DNA of 34,168 bases, taken from Bacteriovoracaceae bacterium UBA7317 (GTDB lineage Bacteria; Bdellovibrionota; Bacteriovoracia; Bacteriovoracales; Bacteriovoracaceae). Position numbers and translations under genes: made by a program. Positions 1-7,279 of the stretch are shown here, one piece after another (within the stretch, counting starts at the first letter, position 1; each line of letters begins with the position of its first letter). The stretch spans positions 868 through 35,035 of the forward strand of contig DKQD01000187.1 in assembly GCA_002474345.1 (NCBI GenBank). The letters are read 5' to 3'. The notes below the pieces were generated by a model. The model made no database searches. It was not told the DNA's origin and saw only the letters and a list, made by a program, of their open reading frames with translations.

Positions 1-46
1 TTTGCCTTAAAAAAAGGACTATTTCTGCCGACTAATTAAACGATAA

Positions 47-63
47 TTTTTTTTTTAATGAGG
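47..63 (+). promoter_or_regulatory. Ten-T tract and ribosome binding site before the first gene
   Basis: A run of ten T (47-56) lies just before the GAGG ribosome site (60-63) of the ankyrin gene. The run is visible directly; any effect on expression through tract-length change is inference. Confidence 0.4.
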
Positions 64-70
64 TTTATTC

Positions 71-3000
71 ATGAGATTTTGGCTATATTCATTACTTTCT
101 TTCTTTTTATTAGGTCATGATGTCTTTCCGCAAAGCCAAAGTATTGAAGCCGATAGCTTGAGTTCTCGTGAAAGGAAAAAGCATAAAAGTGTTATGAACG
201 CTTCAAAAGAGGGAAATAGTTATAAATTGCGGTATCACTTAGGTTTTATGAATGCGGCAAGTGCGGCAAGAGTTGTAAGTGCAAGATCAGAGGGCACGAC
301 GCCTTTAAATGAGGCCGCAAAAGGAAGGCATATAAATACAATAACTGTTCTTTTAAGTTATGGAGCAGATGTAAATGTACCTGATGAGTTTGAAAACCGA
401 ACTCCTTTGATTATCTCAACAATTGCGGGAGGAAGTGAAATCAATACACTTCTTATTCAAAAAGGAGCCAGCGTAAACCACAAGGATGTTTATCAAAGGT
501 CAGCGCTTTATTACGCCATAAAATATGATTATGTTGGAATTGTTATGGAGTTGATCAAAAAGGGGGCAAGGGTTAATGATAAAGACATAGAGGGAGTTTC
601 CCCTTTAGAGCTTGCCAGAAAAAGTGAGTTTCGAAGAATTAGATCTTTAGTGAATTCGGCCAGGACAAAGTCATTACCATCTGAAAATAAGTCAGATAAA
701 GCTTTGACAAGTGAAGAAAAAGAAAAAAAGGAAGAGGCCCTGGAGAGATTGAAAAATAGTAATAAGGTCGAAGATGATTTAAGAGAGGTAATCAGTCCCA
801 GTAAATTTAAAGTAGGAAAAGTCGATTATATTAAAACACTTATTGTTAAGGAAAATGCTTCTGTTAAAATCTCAAACAATTTTGATAACTCCCTGTTGCT
901 TCAACTAGCTTTTCTAATGAGGAATTTAAAGAGGGATAGAGAGGGTGTTTTTGATAGCAATAAGGAAAAGCTTTTTGAGCTTCTTGAGATCGTCTTAGAA
1001 AGAGGGGGAGACCCTGATAGAAAAAATAAAAGAGGTTATTCGGCTAGAAAGGTTTTTGATGAGTGGCGAGGAGAGGAGAGAGAGGCCTTAAGGAAAATTA
1101 TTTCACCTAAAAAAGAAGAAAAAACGGAAAATAAAATAGCTAAAGAAAGTAAATCCAATGAGGTAAAAAGTGATGATGGGATTAATGAAAAAGAGTGGAA
1201 AGATAAGTGTATTAGAGAAGCTAAAGGAAAGCAAGGTTCAAAAAATGTGTGTGAGGATGACTGGGTCACATTTGCAAATTGTATAAAAGAAGAAAAGAAA
1301 GAAAACAAAAAATTTATTTTGGCAGCAGCTCAAAAAAAGTGTGAACAAAAAGCTGAAGAGACCGTGAGTGTTGAAGAAGTTCCAGAGCTGGAAATAGAAA
1401 AGGATAGTTGGTTTAATAAGTGTCTTAAAAGGTTTGAAGAGAAAACAGATAAGCTAACAGAAGATCAGATAAAAGAGGGAAATAAATGGTGTAACAGAAT
1501 GTTTGAAGAATTTGAGCATTGTGTGAGTGAGTCACCAAATAATGCCAATAGTGTTGAATTAAATATAAACAAGTGCCAGGATAAAATATACGCTAAAGAA
1601 AAAAGAAAGTTTCCAGAAAAAAAGCCTCGAAAAGAAAAAGAAGTACGCGCTAACGTTGAAGAAATGATCCAATGGTTAGGTGATGATAATATTGAAAAGA
1701 CGGATTTGAAAAAGGGTGATTATATAGAAATCGATTTAAATTCAAGTTTTCAATATGGTAGGCAAGTTGGTTGGCGTACCGGTTGGGCCCTCGAATTTAA
1801 GGATATTGATAAAGATTGTAAACCTCTCAATCTAAGAGTTAAGGGGTTAAAAATTTTTGGAAGAGTACCGGATAAATTTGATAAGTGTGAAGCTTCTATT
1901 TATGCTTATTCAATTAAAAAGCCAAAAAAAATTCAATCTAAAGTTCGGCGGGTTTTATTAACCAGCGAAAAAAAGAACCTACCTACAATAGAGCTTGAGA
2001 TCAAGGACATTAATAAAAATAAAGTTTTACAAGAGATAAGCCTTTTGAACTTAAAACCAGGCGAATCTCTTAATACCCTTTCTTTTAAGGTTAAAAAGGC
2101 CAAATGGAAAAGGCTAAAATTTGAGCTGCAGCCTAATCTAAAAGAATTAGATAAATGTTATGGACTTGGCCAAAATGGAGCATGGATATTTTTAAGTAAG
2201 AGTAAAGGTGAAAGCTTAATCGATTATCGAGGTGGACCTACAGGTTATATTAAGTTCGGGAAAGTACCAAAAACATTTCAATCATGTATGTTTTCTATAA
2301 AAATGACAAACATAGCAGGAGAGTTCTCAGAATCTTTTACAGTTAAACTGGCTTGTCCAACCTGCTTAAAAGAGTTCAAATTAGGAAAACTGATTGATAA
2401 AAGGAAAGGTAAAATAAAAGCAGTTAGCAATCTGATGAATACTTTAAATAAAAGTAAAAGTAAGGATCAGAAAGCAAGTTCCTCTCCACTAAATAAGGAC
2501 CTAAAAAAATATATTGATCACACTAATTGGAATCCAAAAAAAATAAAAGAACTTGTGAGTAAGGGAGCTTCTCCCAATTTAAAAAATAGGTTTGGTAACA
2601 CCGTCTTATCTATGGCCGTTATTAAAGGAAAAACTAAAGACTATAAAGATCTCATTAAGTTTCTAATCGAAAGCGGAGGTGATCCAACGGTTGAAAATAG
2701 CAAAGGATGGTCAGCACAAAAGTTTGCTGACAGATATCAAAATAAGTCGATAAAAAAACTTATTGAGGAGACTCTTAAAGATCCAATAGTTAAGATTAAA
2801 AGAAGTCTCCTTGGTCAATGGGAAGACTGTTATAGAAACATGAAATTGCTTTCTGTTTGGAGTATCCTCCCGAACTCCAACCTTACTGTAAAGTATTTCA
2901 GTATCAATTTAAAACCGGGGTCCAAAAATTGTGAGGGCGCGAAAAGAGGAGTTGAAAAATTTAAAATGAGTGAAGGAAGTTTTAAGGTTATAATTCCAGA

Positions 3001-3217
3001 AGCAAAGGATCGAGTCAAAGATAAAGAAGCTTATTACTTGGACTTCGATTTGAAAAATTCTCCCCAGGGACCTTTAAAGTATTTTAACTTGGTAAAAATG
3101 GGGGAAGAAGGTCTTATCTTCTCTTTGGACAATAGAGGAGGGTTTCCAACGAATAAAGATTATAGGCTAAGGGAAATTTATAAAAGAAATAGAAGAGTCT
3201 GGACAAGAGAAAAATAA
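71..3217 (+). CDS. Secreted multi-domain ankyrin-repeat protein with duplicated cysteine modules
   Basis: This is a 1048-residue protein of unknown function. Residues 1-20 look like a Sec signal peptide (MRFWLYSLLSFFLLG then a polar stretch), so it is probably periplasmic or exported. Ankyrin-like repeats occupy about residues 73-200 (for example LLSYGADVN and LIKKGARVNDKD), a weaker set lies at about 252-335, and another at about 816-903. Between them, two helical modules each carry four cysteines (C380, C394, C404, C424 and C451, C474, C484, C502), both with a central C-x9-C. They are followed by two copies of a beta-rich module at about 555-615 and 665-750, each with a Cys pair. Lysine- and glutamate-rich linkers join the parts. 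The ATG has a GAGG ribosome site seven bases upstream. A strong hairpin terminator follows. Ankyrins imply protein binding; a role in prey or host contact is only inferred. Confidence 0.85.
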   Translation: MRFWLYSLLSFFLLGHDVFPQSQSIEADSLSSRERKKHKSVMNASKEGNSYKLRYHLGFMNAASAARVVSARSEGTTPLNEAAKGRHINTITVLLSYGADVNVPDEFENRTPLIISTIAGGSEINTLLIQKGASVNHKDVYQRSALYYAIKYDYVGIVMELIKKGARVNDKDIEGVSPLELARKSEFRRIRSLVNSARTKSLPSENKSDKALTSEEKEKKEEALERLKNSNKVEDDLREVISPSKFKVGKVDYIKTLIVKENASVKISNNFDNSLLLQLAFLMRNLKRDREGVFDSNKEKLFELLEIVLERGGDPDRKNKRGYSARKVFDEWRGEEREALRKIISPKKEEKTENKIAKESKSNEVKSDDGINEKEWKDKCIREAKGKQGSKNVCEDDWVTFANCIKEEKKENKKFILAAAQKKCEQKAEETVSVEEVPELEIEKDSWFNKCLKRFEEKTDKLTEDQIKEGNKWCNRMFEEFEHCVSESPNNANSVELNINKCQDKIYAKEKRKFPEKKPRKEKEVRANVEEMIQWLGDDNIEKTDLKKGDYIEIDLNSSFQYGRQVGWRTGWALEFKDIDKDCKPLNLRVKGLKIFGRVPDKFDKCEASIYAYSIKKPKKIQSKVRRVLLTSEKKNLPTIELEIKDINKNKVLQEISLLNLKPGESLNTLSFKVKKAKWKRLKFELQPNLKELDKCYGLGQNGAWIFLSKSKGESLIDYRGGPTGYIKFGKVPKTFQSCMFSIKMTNIAGEFSESFTVKLACPTCLKEFKLGKLIDKRKGKIKAVSNLMNTLNKSKSKDQKASSSPLNKDLKKYIDHTNWNPKKIKELVSKGASPNLKNRFGNTVLSMAVIKGKTKDYKDLIKFLIESGGDPTVENSKGWSAQKFADRYQNKSIKKLIEETLKDPIVKIKRSLLGQWEDCYRNMKLLSVWSILPNSNLTVKYFSINLKPGSKNCEGAKRGVEKFKMSEGSFKVIIPEAKDRVKDKEAYYLDFDLKNSPQGPLKYFNLVKMGEEGLIFSLDNRGGFPTNKDYRLREIYKRNRRVWTREK

Positions 3218-3250
3218 AAGCAGGAAGCCGGCTTCCTGCTTTTGGGTTTT
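3216..3250. terminator. Bidirectional rho-independent terminator
   Basis: A perfect inverted repeat (arms 3219-3229 and 3230-3240, CCGG at the centre, extendable by A-T pairs on both sides) starts right after the stop codon at 3215-3217. On the plus strand it is followed by a T-rich stretch, and on the minus strand by another. It therefore suits both convergent genes, the ankyrin gene and the aminotransferase. Confidence 0.85.
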
Positions 3251-3253
3251 TAT

Positions 3254-4555
3254 TTATTTTTTAAGGTTTTCAATTGCTTTAGCAACACACTCAAAAAATT
3301 CTTTGATATCACTTTTAGACAGTGAGCTAAAAGCGATCCTTAAATCGTGGTTACCTAAGGCTATGGTTCCAATATTATATTGTTCAAGAAGGTGAATTCT
3401 TAAATCCTCCGCTTGAACCTCTTTAACTTTAAGGCACATAAAGTAGCCTGAGTTGTAGGGATAAGCTTCCCAAAGGTCTGCATATTTATCCAAAGAGACA
3501 TACTTTTTAACTTCGGTATACCTCTCTTTAAGTATTTTAACCTTGTTTTGGATCTGTGTTTCAAGTTTTTCGTCTTGAAGGGCCTTAAGGAGAAGGGTTT
3601 GACCTACATGAGTAACATTTGATATTCCTCCACGAATGGCCCCTCCCACTTTTTTTGAAAGGGCTTCATAAGCTTCTTTTGTACCACCTTTAATTCCGAA
3701 AGTTAAAAAGCCCACTCGAAAACCCCATACAAAAAGCTCTTTTGTCGGGCCATCTATTTTTACGGCCAAAAGGTTTTGATGAAGGTCTTGGAGAAGGCCA
3801 AAAAGTCCTTCTGTGAAACAGTCTTCCTCGTAGTTCATTCCAAAATAAGCATCGTCACAGAGAACTGTCAAAGTGCTTCCTTTTTCGCATGCATTTTTTA
3901 GAATATCCCTAATCTCGAGGGCCTCTCCTTTACTTGGACTATAACCCGTTGGGTTATTTGGAAAGTTGAGGACAAGAAGAGTTTTTTGACCCTCCCTTTC
4001 TTTTAAACTATTTTCGAGGCCTTTGAGGTTAAAACCTAGGTTATCGTTATAAAGAGAAAATGTGCTAAAAGTGGCCTCATTTTTTACACCCCACATGAGT
4101 CTATAATTTCCCCAAATTTTATCTGGGGTTAAAATGGTATCCCCAGCGTTTAGAAATAAGTCTCCAATCAGAGAGAGACCATGAGTAAGGCCACTTGTTA
4201 CAATAGGTAAAGATAGAGAGGCTTCTTTGAGGAGGGGGTTTAATAATCTTTGTCTTTTGGCCCAAAGCTGACGAAGGTCTTGTCTACCAGGGGATGGAGC
4301 ATAGGGGTAGAGGTCACCAGGGGGGAGGTCTTCTTTAAAAAAGTTCTGTATAGAGTCAAGAAAAAGTGGACCATTTTTGTCCTTTGCAATCCCGATTGTG
4401 GCGTTAAATCTGGTTGCCTTTTCTTTGGCTTCGGCCGTCTGGCTTATAATTCCTTTAGGAAAGTAGATCTTTTTTCCGTAGTCAGAAAGCATAGAAAGTA
4501 TCGCTGGAGAGGACTTTTCAAGGATTCCGTTCAATTCTTTGGCCAATTCATTCAT
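3254..4555 (-). CDS. PLP-dependent class I/II aminotransferase
   Basis: This 433-residue protein has the fold-type I aminotransferase hallmarks in order: an N-terminal YPYAPSPG region (about 83-90), the NFPNNPTG motif (197-204), an aspartate-containing CDDAYFG block (233-239) for the pyridine nitrogen, a likely Schiff-base lysine K272 in GPTKELFVWGFR with the phosphate-binding R280, and a C-terminal LRIAFS block carrying the probable substrate-carboxylate arginine. The family transfers amino groups between amino acids and 2-oxo acids in the cytoplasm. The donor cannot be told from sequence; an aromatic or broad-range enzyme is possible. It stands alone, convergent with the ankyrin gene and divergent from the DUF309 operon, with about 130 bases between them for promoters. 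Confidence 0.88.
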   Translation of the reverse strand: MNELAKELNGILEKSSPAILSMLSDYGKKIYFPKGIISQTAEAKEKATRFNATIGIAKDKNGPLFLDSIQNFFKEDLPPGDLYPYAPSPGRQDLRQLWAKRQRLLNPLLKEASLSLPIVTSGLTHGLSLIGDLFLNAGDTILTPDKIWGNYRLMWGVKNEATFSTFSLYNDNLGFNLKGLENSLKEREGQKTLLVLNFPNNPTGYSPSKGEALEIRDILKNACEKGSTLTVLCDDAYFGMNYEEDCFTEGLFGLLQDLHQNLLAVKIDGPTKELFVWGFRVGFLTFGIKGGTKEAYEALSKKVGGAIRGGISNVTHVGQTLLLKALQDEKLETQIQNKVKILKERYTEVKKYVSLDKYADLWEAYPYNSGYFMCLKVKEVQAEDLRIHLLEQYNIGTIALGNHDLRIAFSSLSKSDIKEFFECVAKAIENLKK

Positions 4556-4629
4556 GATGTTTAATCTACCTTATTTCTATATTTGTGGAAAACTATATGA
4601 TTTTTGAGTAAGGACTCCATTTAAAGGAA

Positions 4630-4680
4630 TTTTTTTTTTTGGTATACTAATCTCAGTTCATTCAAAGGTCAAAAGAGGAG
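4630..4680 (+). promoter_or_regulatory. Candidate promoter and ribosome site of the DUF309 operon
   Basis: A TATACT -10-like hexamer at 4643-4648 sits within GGTATACTAA, directly after an 11-T run (4630-4640) that would fall in the promoter spacer. The expected -35 is poor (TTTAAA-like near 4620). A strong GAGGAG ribosome site lies at 4675-4680, six bases before a CTG at 4687 and 24 bases before the first TTG at 4705. This favours the CTG as start codon. Confidence 0.45.
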
Positions 4681-4686
4681 TAAGAA

Positions 4687-5217
4687 CTGAATCAAATTCG
4701 GCGTTTGTTACCGGAGAAGCCTTTTCCTGATTATGCCTTTTTGCCAGGTCATAACCCACATCCCAATAAAGAGGGAGGGCATTCTTTTGGGGTTAGCGAA
4801 GTTGAACCTTTGCCTCTTGATAGTGAATTTCCATTCAGGTCAGAAGAGTACCTCTTTTCCCTTGACCTCTATAATTTTGGTTTTTATTGGGAGAGTCATG
4901 TCGGTTTTGAGGCCCTATGGAACAAAGCTGGACGTAAAGGTTTTATTGCAGATCTTTTAAAAGGACTTATTAAACTTGGAGCGGCTGGAGTAAAGGCCCG
5001 TTTAAAGTTGGAGAAGGCATTTGAAGGACATTTGGAAAGGGCCTTTGAGCTATTCCAGGACATTTTGAATAATCATTCAGTTGTTGCCGGTTTTCTTGTT
5101 AGTGACCTTTTAAAATATACTAATAACTTAAAAGAAAGAGCGCCCCATTATATGGATTTGAGCTCTAGTGGAAGTAATATTCTTTTCCCTCCACTTTTCC
5201 CAAAAGAGGCAAGTTAG
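4687..5217 (+). CDS. DUF309-family protein
   Basis: The start chosen is a rare CTG because GAGGAG lies six bases before it, giving 176 residues; a TTG at 4705 would give 170 with a badly spaced ribosome site. The N-terminus has the family's proline/histidine block (LPGHNPHPNKEGGHS). The core has WESHVGFEALW followed by KGLIKLGAAGVK, which matches the DUF309 pattern of a helical protein with conserved E/H and W residues. The biochemical function of DUF309 is not established. The stop codon overlaps the GTG of the next gene by one base (TAGTG), so translation of the two is probably coupled. It heads a three-gene operon. Confidence 0.8.
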   Translation: MNQIRRLLPEKPFPDYAFLPGHNPHPNKEGGHSFGVSEVEPLPLDSEFPFRSEEYLFSLDLYNFGFYWESHVGFEALWNKAGRKGFIADLLKGLIKLGAAGVKARLKLEKAFEGHLERAFELFQDILNNHSVVAGFLVSDLLKYTNNLKERAPHYMDLSSSGSNILFPPLFPKEAS

Positions 5218-5864
5218 TGGAAGAAAAAGAGTTAATTGTTTCAATTACAAATATCTTTATGTGCATTTGTTTTATCACCGTCTTTTTTAAAGGGAAAGAG
5301 GTGGATGAGTATCACAAAAAAGATTTTAACTCTTTTGCGCCTCTAGGAATTCTCACAACTTTCATGGGCTTTTTGTATCACTATCTTAGAAGTACTGGAA
5401 AAACAGTTCTAGAAACTCAGCTATTGTGGGATTTGATTCTTTATACGACGGTGATTATGAGTTTTTTTTACACCTCAATCGCAGTTAAAATTTTTTCGTC
5501 CTCTGAAAAGGTCCTCTATGGATGGAAATTGTTTTGTAAGATAAAAGCAGCTTTATTCATAGTCCTTCAATACAATATCCAACACGTAAAGGAGTATTTC
5601 AAAGATGCTGAAATTGTCATCTTTCTTATAAGTAGCCTTTTACCAGTTTGCTACCTTTTTATCGGGTTTATTTATAACTTTAAAAATAAAAAGTTTTATT
5701 TTCTTGGTCTAGCTTCTTTTTTCTATCTAACAACTGTTATGAATAGGCTTTTTGGTCGAGACCTTAGTATTGTTTTAAATGGAAACAGCCTAATGCATGT
5801 AGGTATTATATTTCTAGTAATGGCCGTTTTTAACCATATTAAGAAAAAGGAAATAGGTGTATGA
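5217..5864 (+). CDS. Polytopic integral membrane protein, unknown function
   Basis: This 215-residue protein is strongly hydrophobic, with about six or seven predicted membrane helices (roughly residues 8-24, 40-57, 68-90, 105-122, 132-152, 158-176 and 188-207) separated by short charged loops. Its GTG start overlaps the preceding stop codon by one base, and its own stop overlaps the next ATG (ATGA, 5861-5864), so all three genes appear translationally coupled. Near the C-terminus the last helix contains LMHVGIIF and ends in FNHIKKK. I do not recognise the family. A seven-helix ceramidase-like (CREST) fold was considered, but the catalytic histidine and aspartate pattern could not be confirmed. 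Confidence 0.75.
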   Translation: MEEKELIVSITNIFMCICFITVFFKGKEVDEYHKKDFNSFAPLGILTTFMGFLYHYLRSTGKTVLETQLLWDLILYTTVIMSFFYTSIAVKIFSSSEKVLYGWKLFCKIKAALFIVLQYNIQHVKEYFKDAEIVIFLISSLLPVCYLFIGFIYNFKNKKFYFLGLASFFYLTTVMNRLFGRDLSIVLNGNSLMHVGIIFLVMAVFNHIKKKEIGV

Positions 5865-6070
5865 GTGAGGCGAAGAGTTTTCGTTGGTCGAAATGTGGAT
5901 GTGAAGAATTTTATTGCAACCTCAGAAAGCACATTATTGTTATTGTAAATGGTTCTAACAAATTTCTAAAGGAGCATAAAGAGGTTAAAAGAAGCTATAC
6001 CGATGAAGAGCCCTATGGTCCTTATGAATGTACAAATTGCGGTATGCTTTATAACGAGTTAAATGAGTAA
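5861..6070 (+). CDS. Small Cys-pair (zinc-ribbon-like) protein
   Basis: This 69-residue protein has a C12-x-C14 pair with C19 nearby, and a C57-x2-C60 knuckle near the C-terminus (ECTNCGMLY). The arrangement suggests a single metal site formed by the two ends of the chain. No membrane segment or signal peptide is seen, so it should be cytoplasmic. It overlaps the upstream membrane-protein gene by four bases (ATGA). The following minus-strand flavoprotein gene ends 18 bases further on, so transcription is convergent. The family is not recognised, and metal binding is inferred only from cysteine spacing. Confidence 0.65.
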   Translation: MSEAKSFRWSKCGCEEFYCNLRKHIIVIVNGSNKFLKEHKEVKRSYTDEEPYGPYECTNCGMLYNELNE

Positions 6071-6088
6071 AAAATATTGAGGAAGTAT

Positions 6089-7279
6089 TTAAACGCTTTG
6101 TCCTGCGACGGTACCACTTGCCCAAGCCCATTGAAAATTATGACCACCTAATTGACCTGTAACGTCTAAAACTTCACCCACGAAATAAAGCCCCTTTTGA
6201 AGATGACTTTCCATTGTATGAGGGCAAATTTCTTTAGTTTCAACACCACCTGCAGTTGCTTCCGCTTTTCTAAAACCCTCTGTTCCATCAGGGGTAAAGG
6301 TATATCTAAAAAGCATTTCCAAAACTTTTTGACGCTCTTTTTTGGACGTTTCGATCACCTTTCTATTAGGTGTTAGCCCAATACTTTTAAGAAAAGCTTC
6401 CAGGCATTTTTTTGGGAGCCTTTCTTTGAGTAATGAGCCAAAAGTTGCTTGTGTTCCCGATTGAAAAAAGGATTGTTTTAATTCATCTTCTATGACTTCT
6501 GGAATCCAGTTAATGCTAACTTTGTCTCCTGCTTTCCAGAAAAGAGAAGCTTTTAAAATGGCCGGACCGCTAAGCCCTTTATGAGTAAAAAGGACATCTT
6601 CAGAGACAACTTTTTTTCCAACTTTTACGCTTGCCTTTAAGGATTGCCCTCTCAGATTAAGTTTCGTGATTGTAAGAGATGTAAATGGAACAAGAACTGG
6701 CCTTGGTTCGACTAAGGTATGTCCAAACTGCTTGGCGACTCGATGGCCCCAGTCACTGGCACCAATACTTGGAAGGGAGAGCCCTCCAGTAGCAATAATA
6801 AGTTTTTGGGCCCGGAAGAGTGAATGTTCGTTTTTGACCTCATAAAAACCTTCAACGTATGAAACCGAGAGGTTTTTTTGCCCAAAAAATTTGTAAACGC
6901 TCTCTCCTGTTTCGAGGTTACACTCTTTGAGAAGCAGTTCGAGAATATTTGAAGAGCTTTTTTTGCAAAAAAGCTGGCCAAGAGTTTTTTCATAAAATGG
7001 AACTCTATGTTTTTTTACAAGCTCTATAAAGTGCTTCGGCCTATAGCTTGCGAGGGGTTTTTTGAAAAAGTTTTTACCATTTGATTGATAGAAATGAGGA
7101 CCTTCATGGAGGTTTGTAAAGTTACAACGGCCACCCCCAGAAATAAGAATTTTTTTTCCTGGTACTTTGTTGTGGTCAATAAGGGCCACTTTTTGGCCCC
7201 GCTTTACCGCTGTCGCTGCTGCCATAAGGCCTGCAGCTCCAGCACCAACAATTAAAACATCAAAGCTCATTTCACTCAT
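6089..7279 (-). CDS. YhiN/HI0933-type NAD(P)/FAD-dependent oxidoreductase
   Basis: This 396-residue flavoprotein has an N-terminal dinucleotide-binding GAGAAG (12-17), then the family-specific KKILISGGGRCNFTN block (about 44-58). A second FAD contact lies in the middle (IIATGGLSLPSIGASDWG). The C-terminus carries the conserved block GLYFVGEVLDVTGQLGGHNF ending in WAWASG. This matches the HI0933/YhiN family in length and motif order. The family binds FAD, but its physiological substrate is not firmly known. Its ATG overlaps the TGA of the upstream ABC-F gene by four bases, so the pair is translationally coupled. It is predicted to be cytoplasmic. Confidence 0.9.
   Translation of the reverse strand: MSEMSFDVLIVGAGAAGLMAAATAVKRGQKVALIDHNKVPGKKILISGGGRCNFTNLHEGPHFYQSNGKNFFKKPLASYRPKHFIELVKKHRVPFYEKTLGQLFCKKSSSNILELLLKECNLETGESVYKFFGQKNLSVSYVEGFYEVKNEHSLFRAQKLIIATGGLSLPSIGASDWGHRVAKQFGHTLVEPRPVLVPFTSLTITKLNLRGQSLKASVKVGKKVVSEDVLFTHKGLSGPAILKASLFWKAGDKVSINWIPEVIEDELKQSFFQSGTQATFGSLLKERLPKKCLEAFLKSIGLTPNRKVIETSKKERQKVLEMLFRYTFTPDGTEGFRKAEATAGGVETKEICPHTMESHLQKGLYFVGEVLDVTGQLGGHNFQWAWASGTVAGQSV

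Noticed and set aside
4250..4564. Plus-strand open frame inside the aminotransferase gene
   Set aside because: It lies antisense to a well-supported gene and its product resembles nothing; it is a shadow frame.
5217..5864. Membrane protein as a ceramidase-like (CREST) hydrolase
   Set aside because: Helix number is about right, but the conserved serine, aspartate and three-histidine zinc pattern could not be placed.
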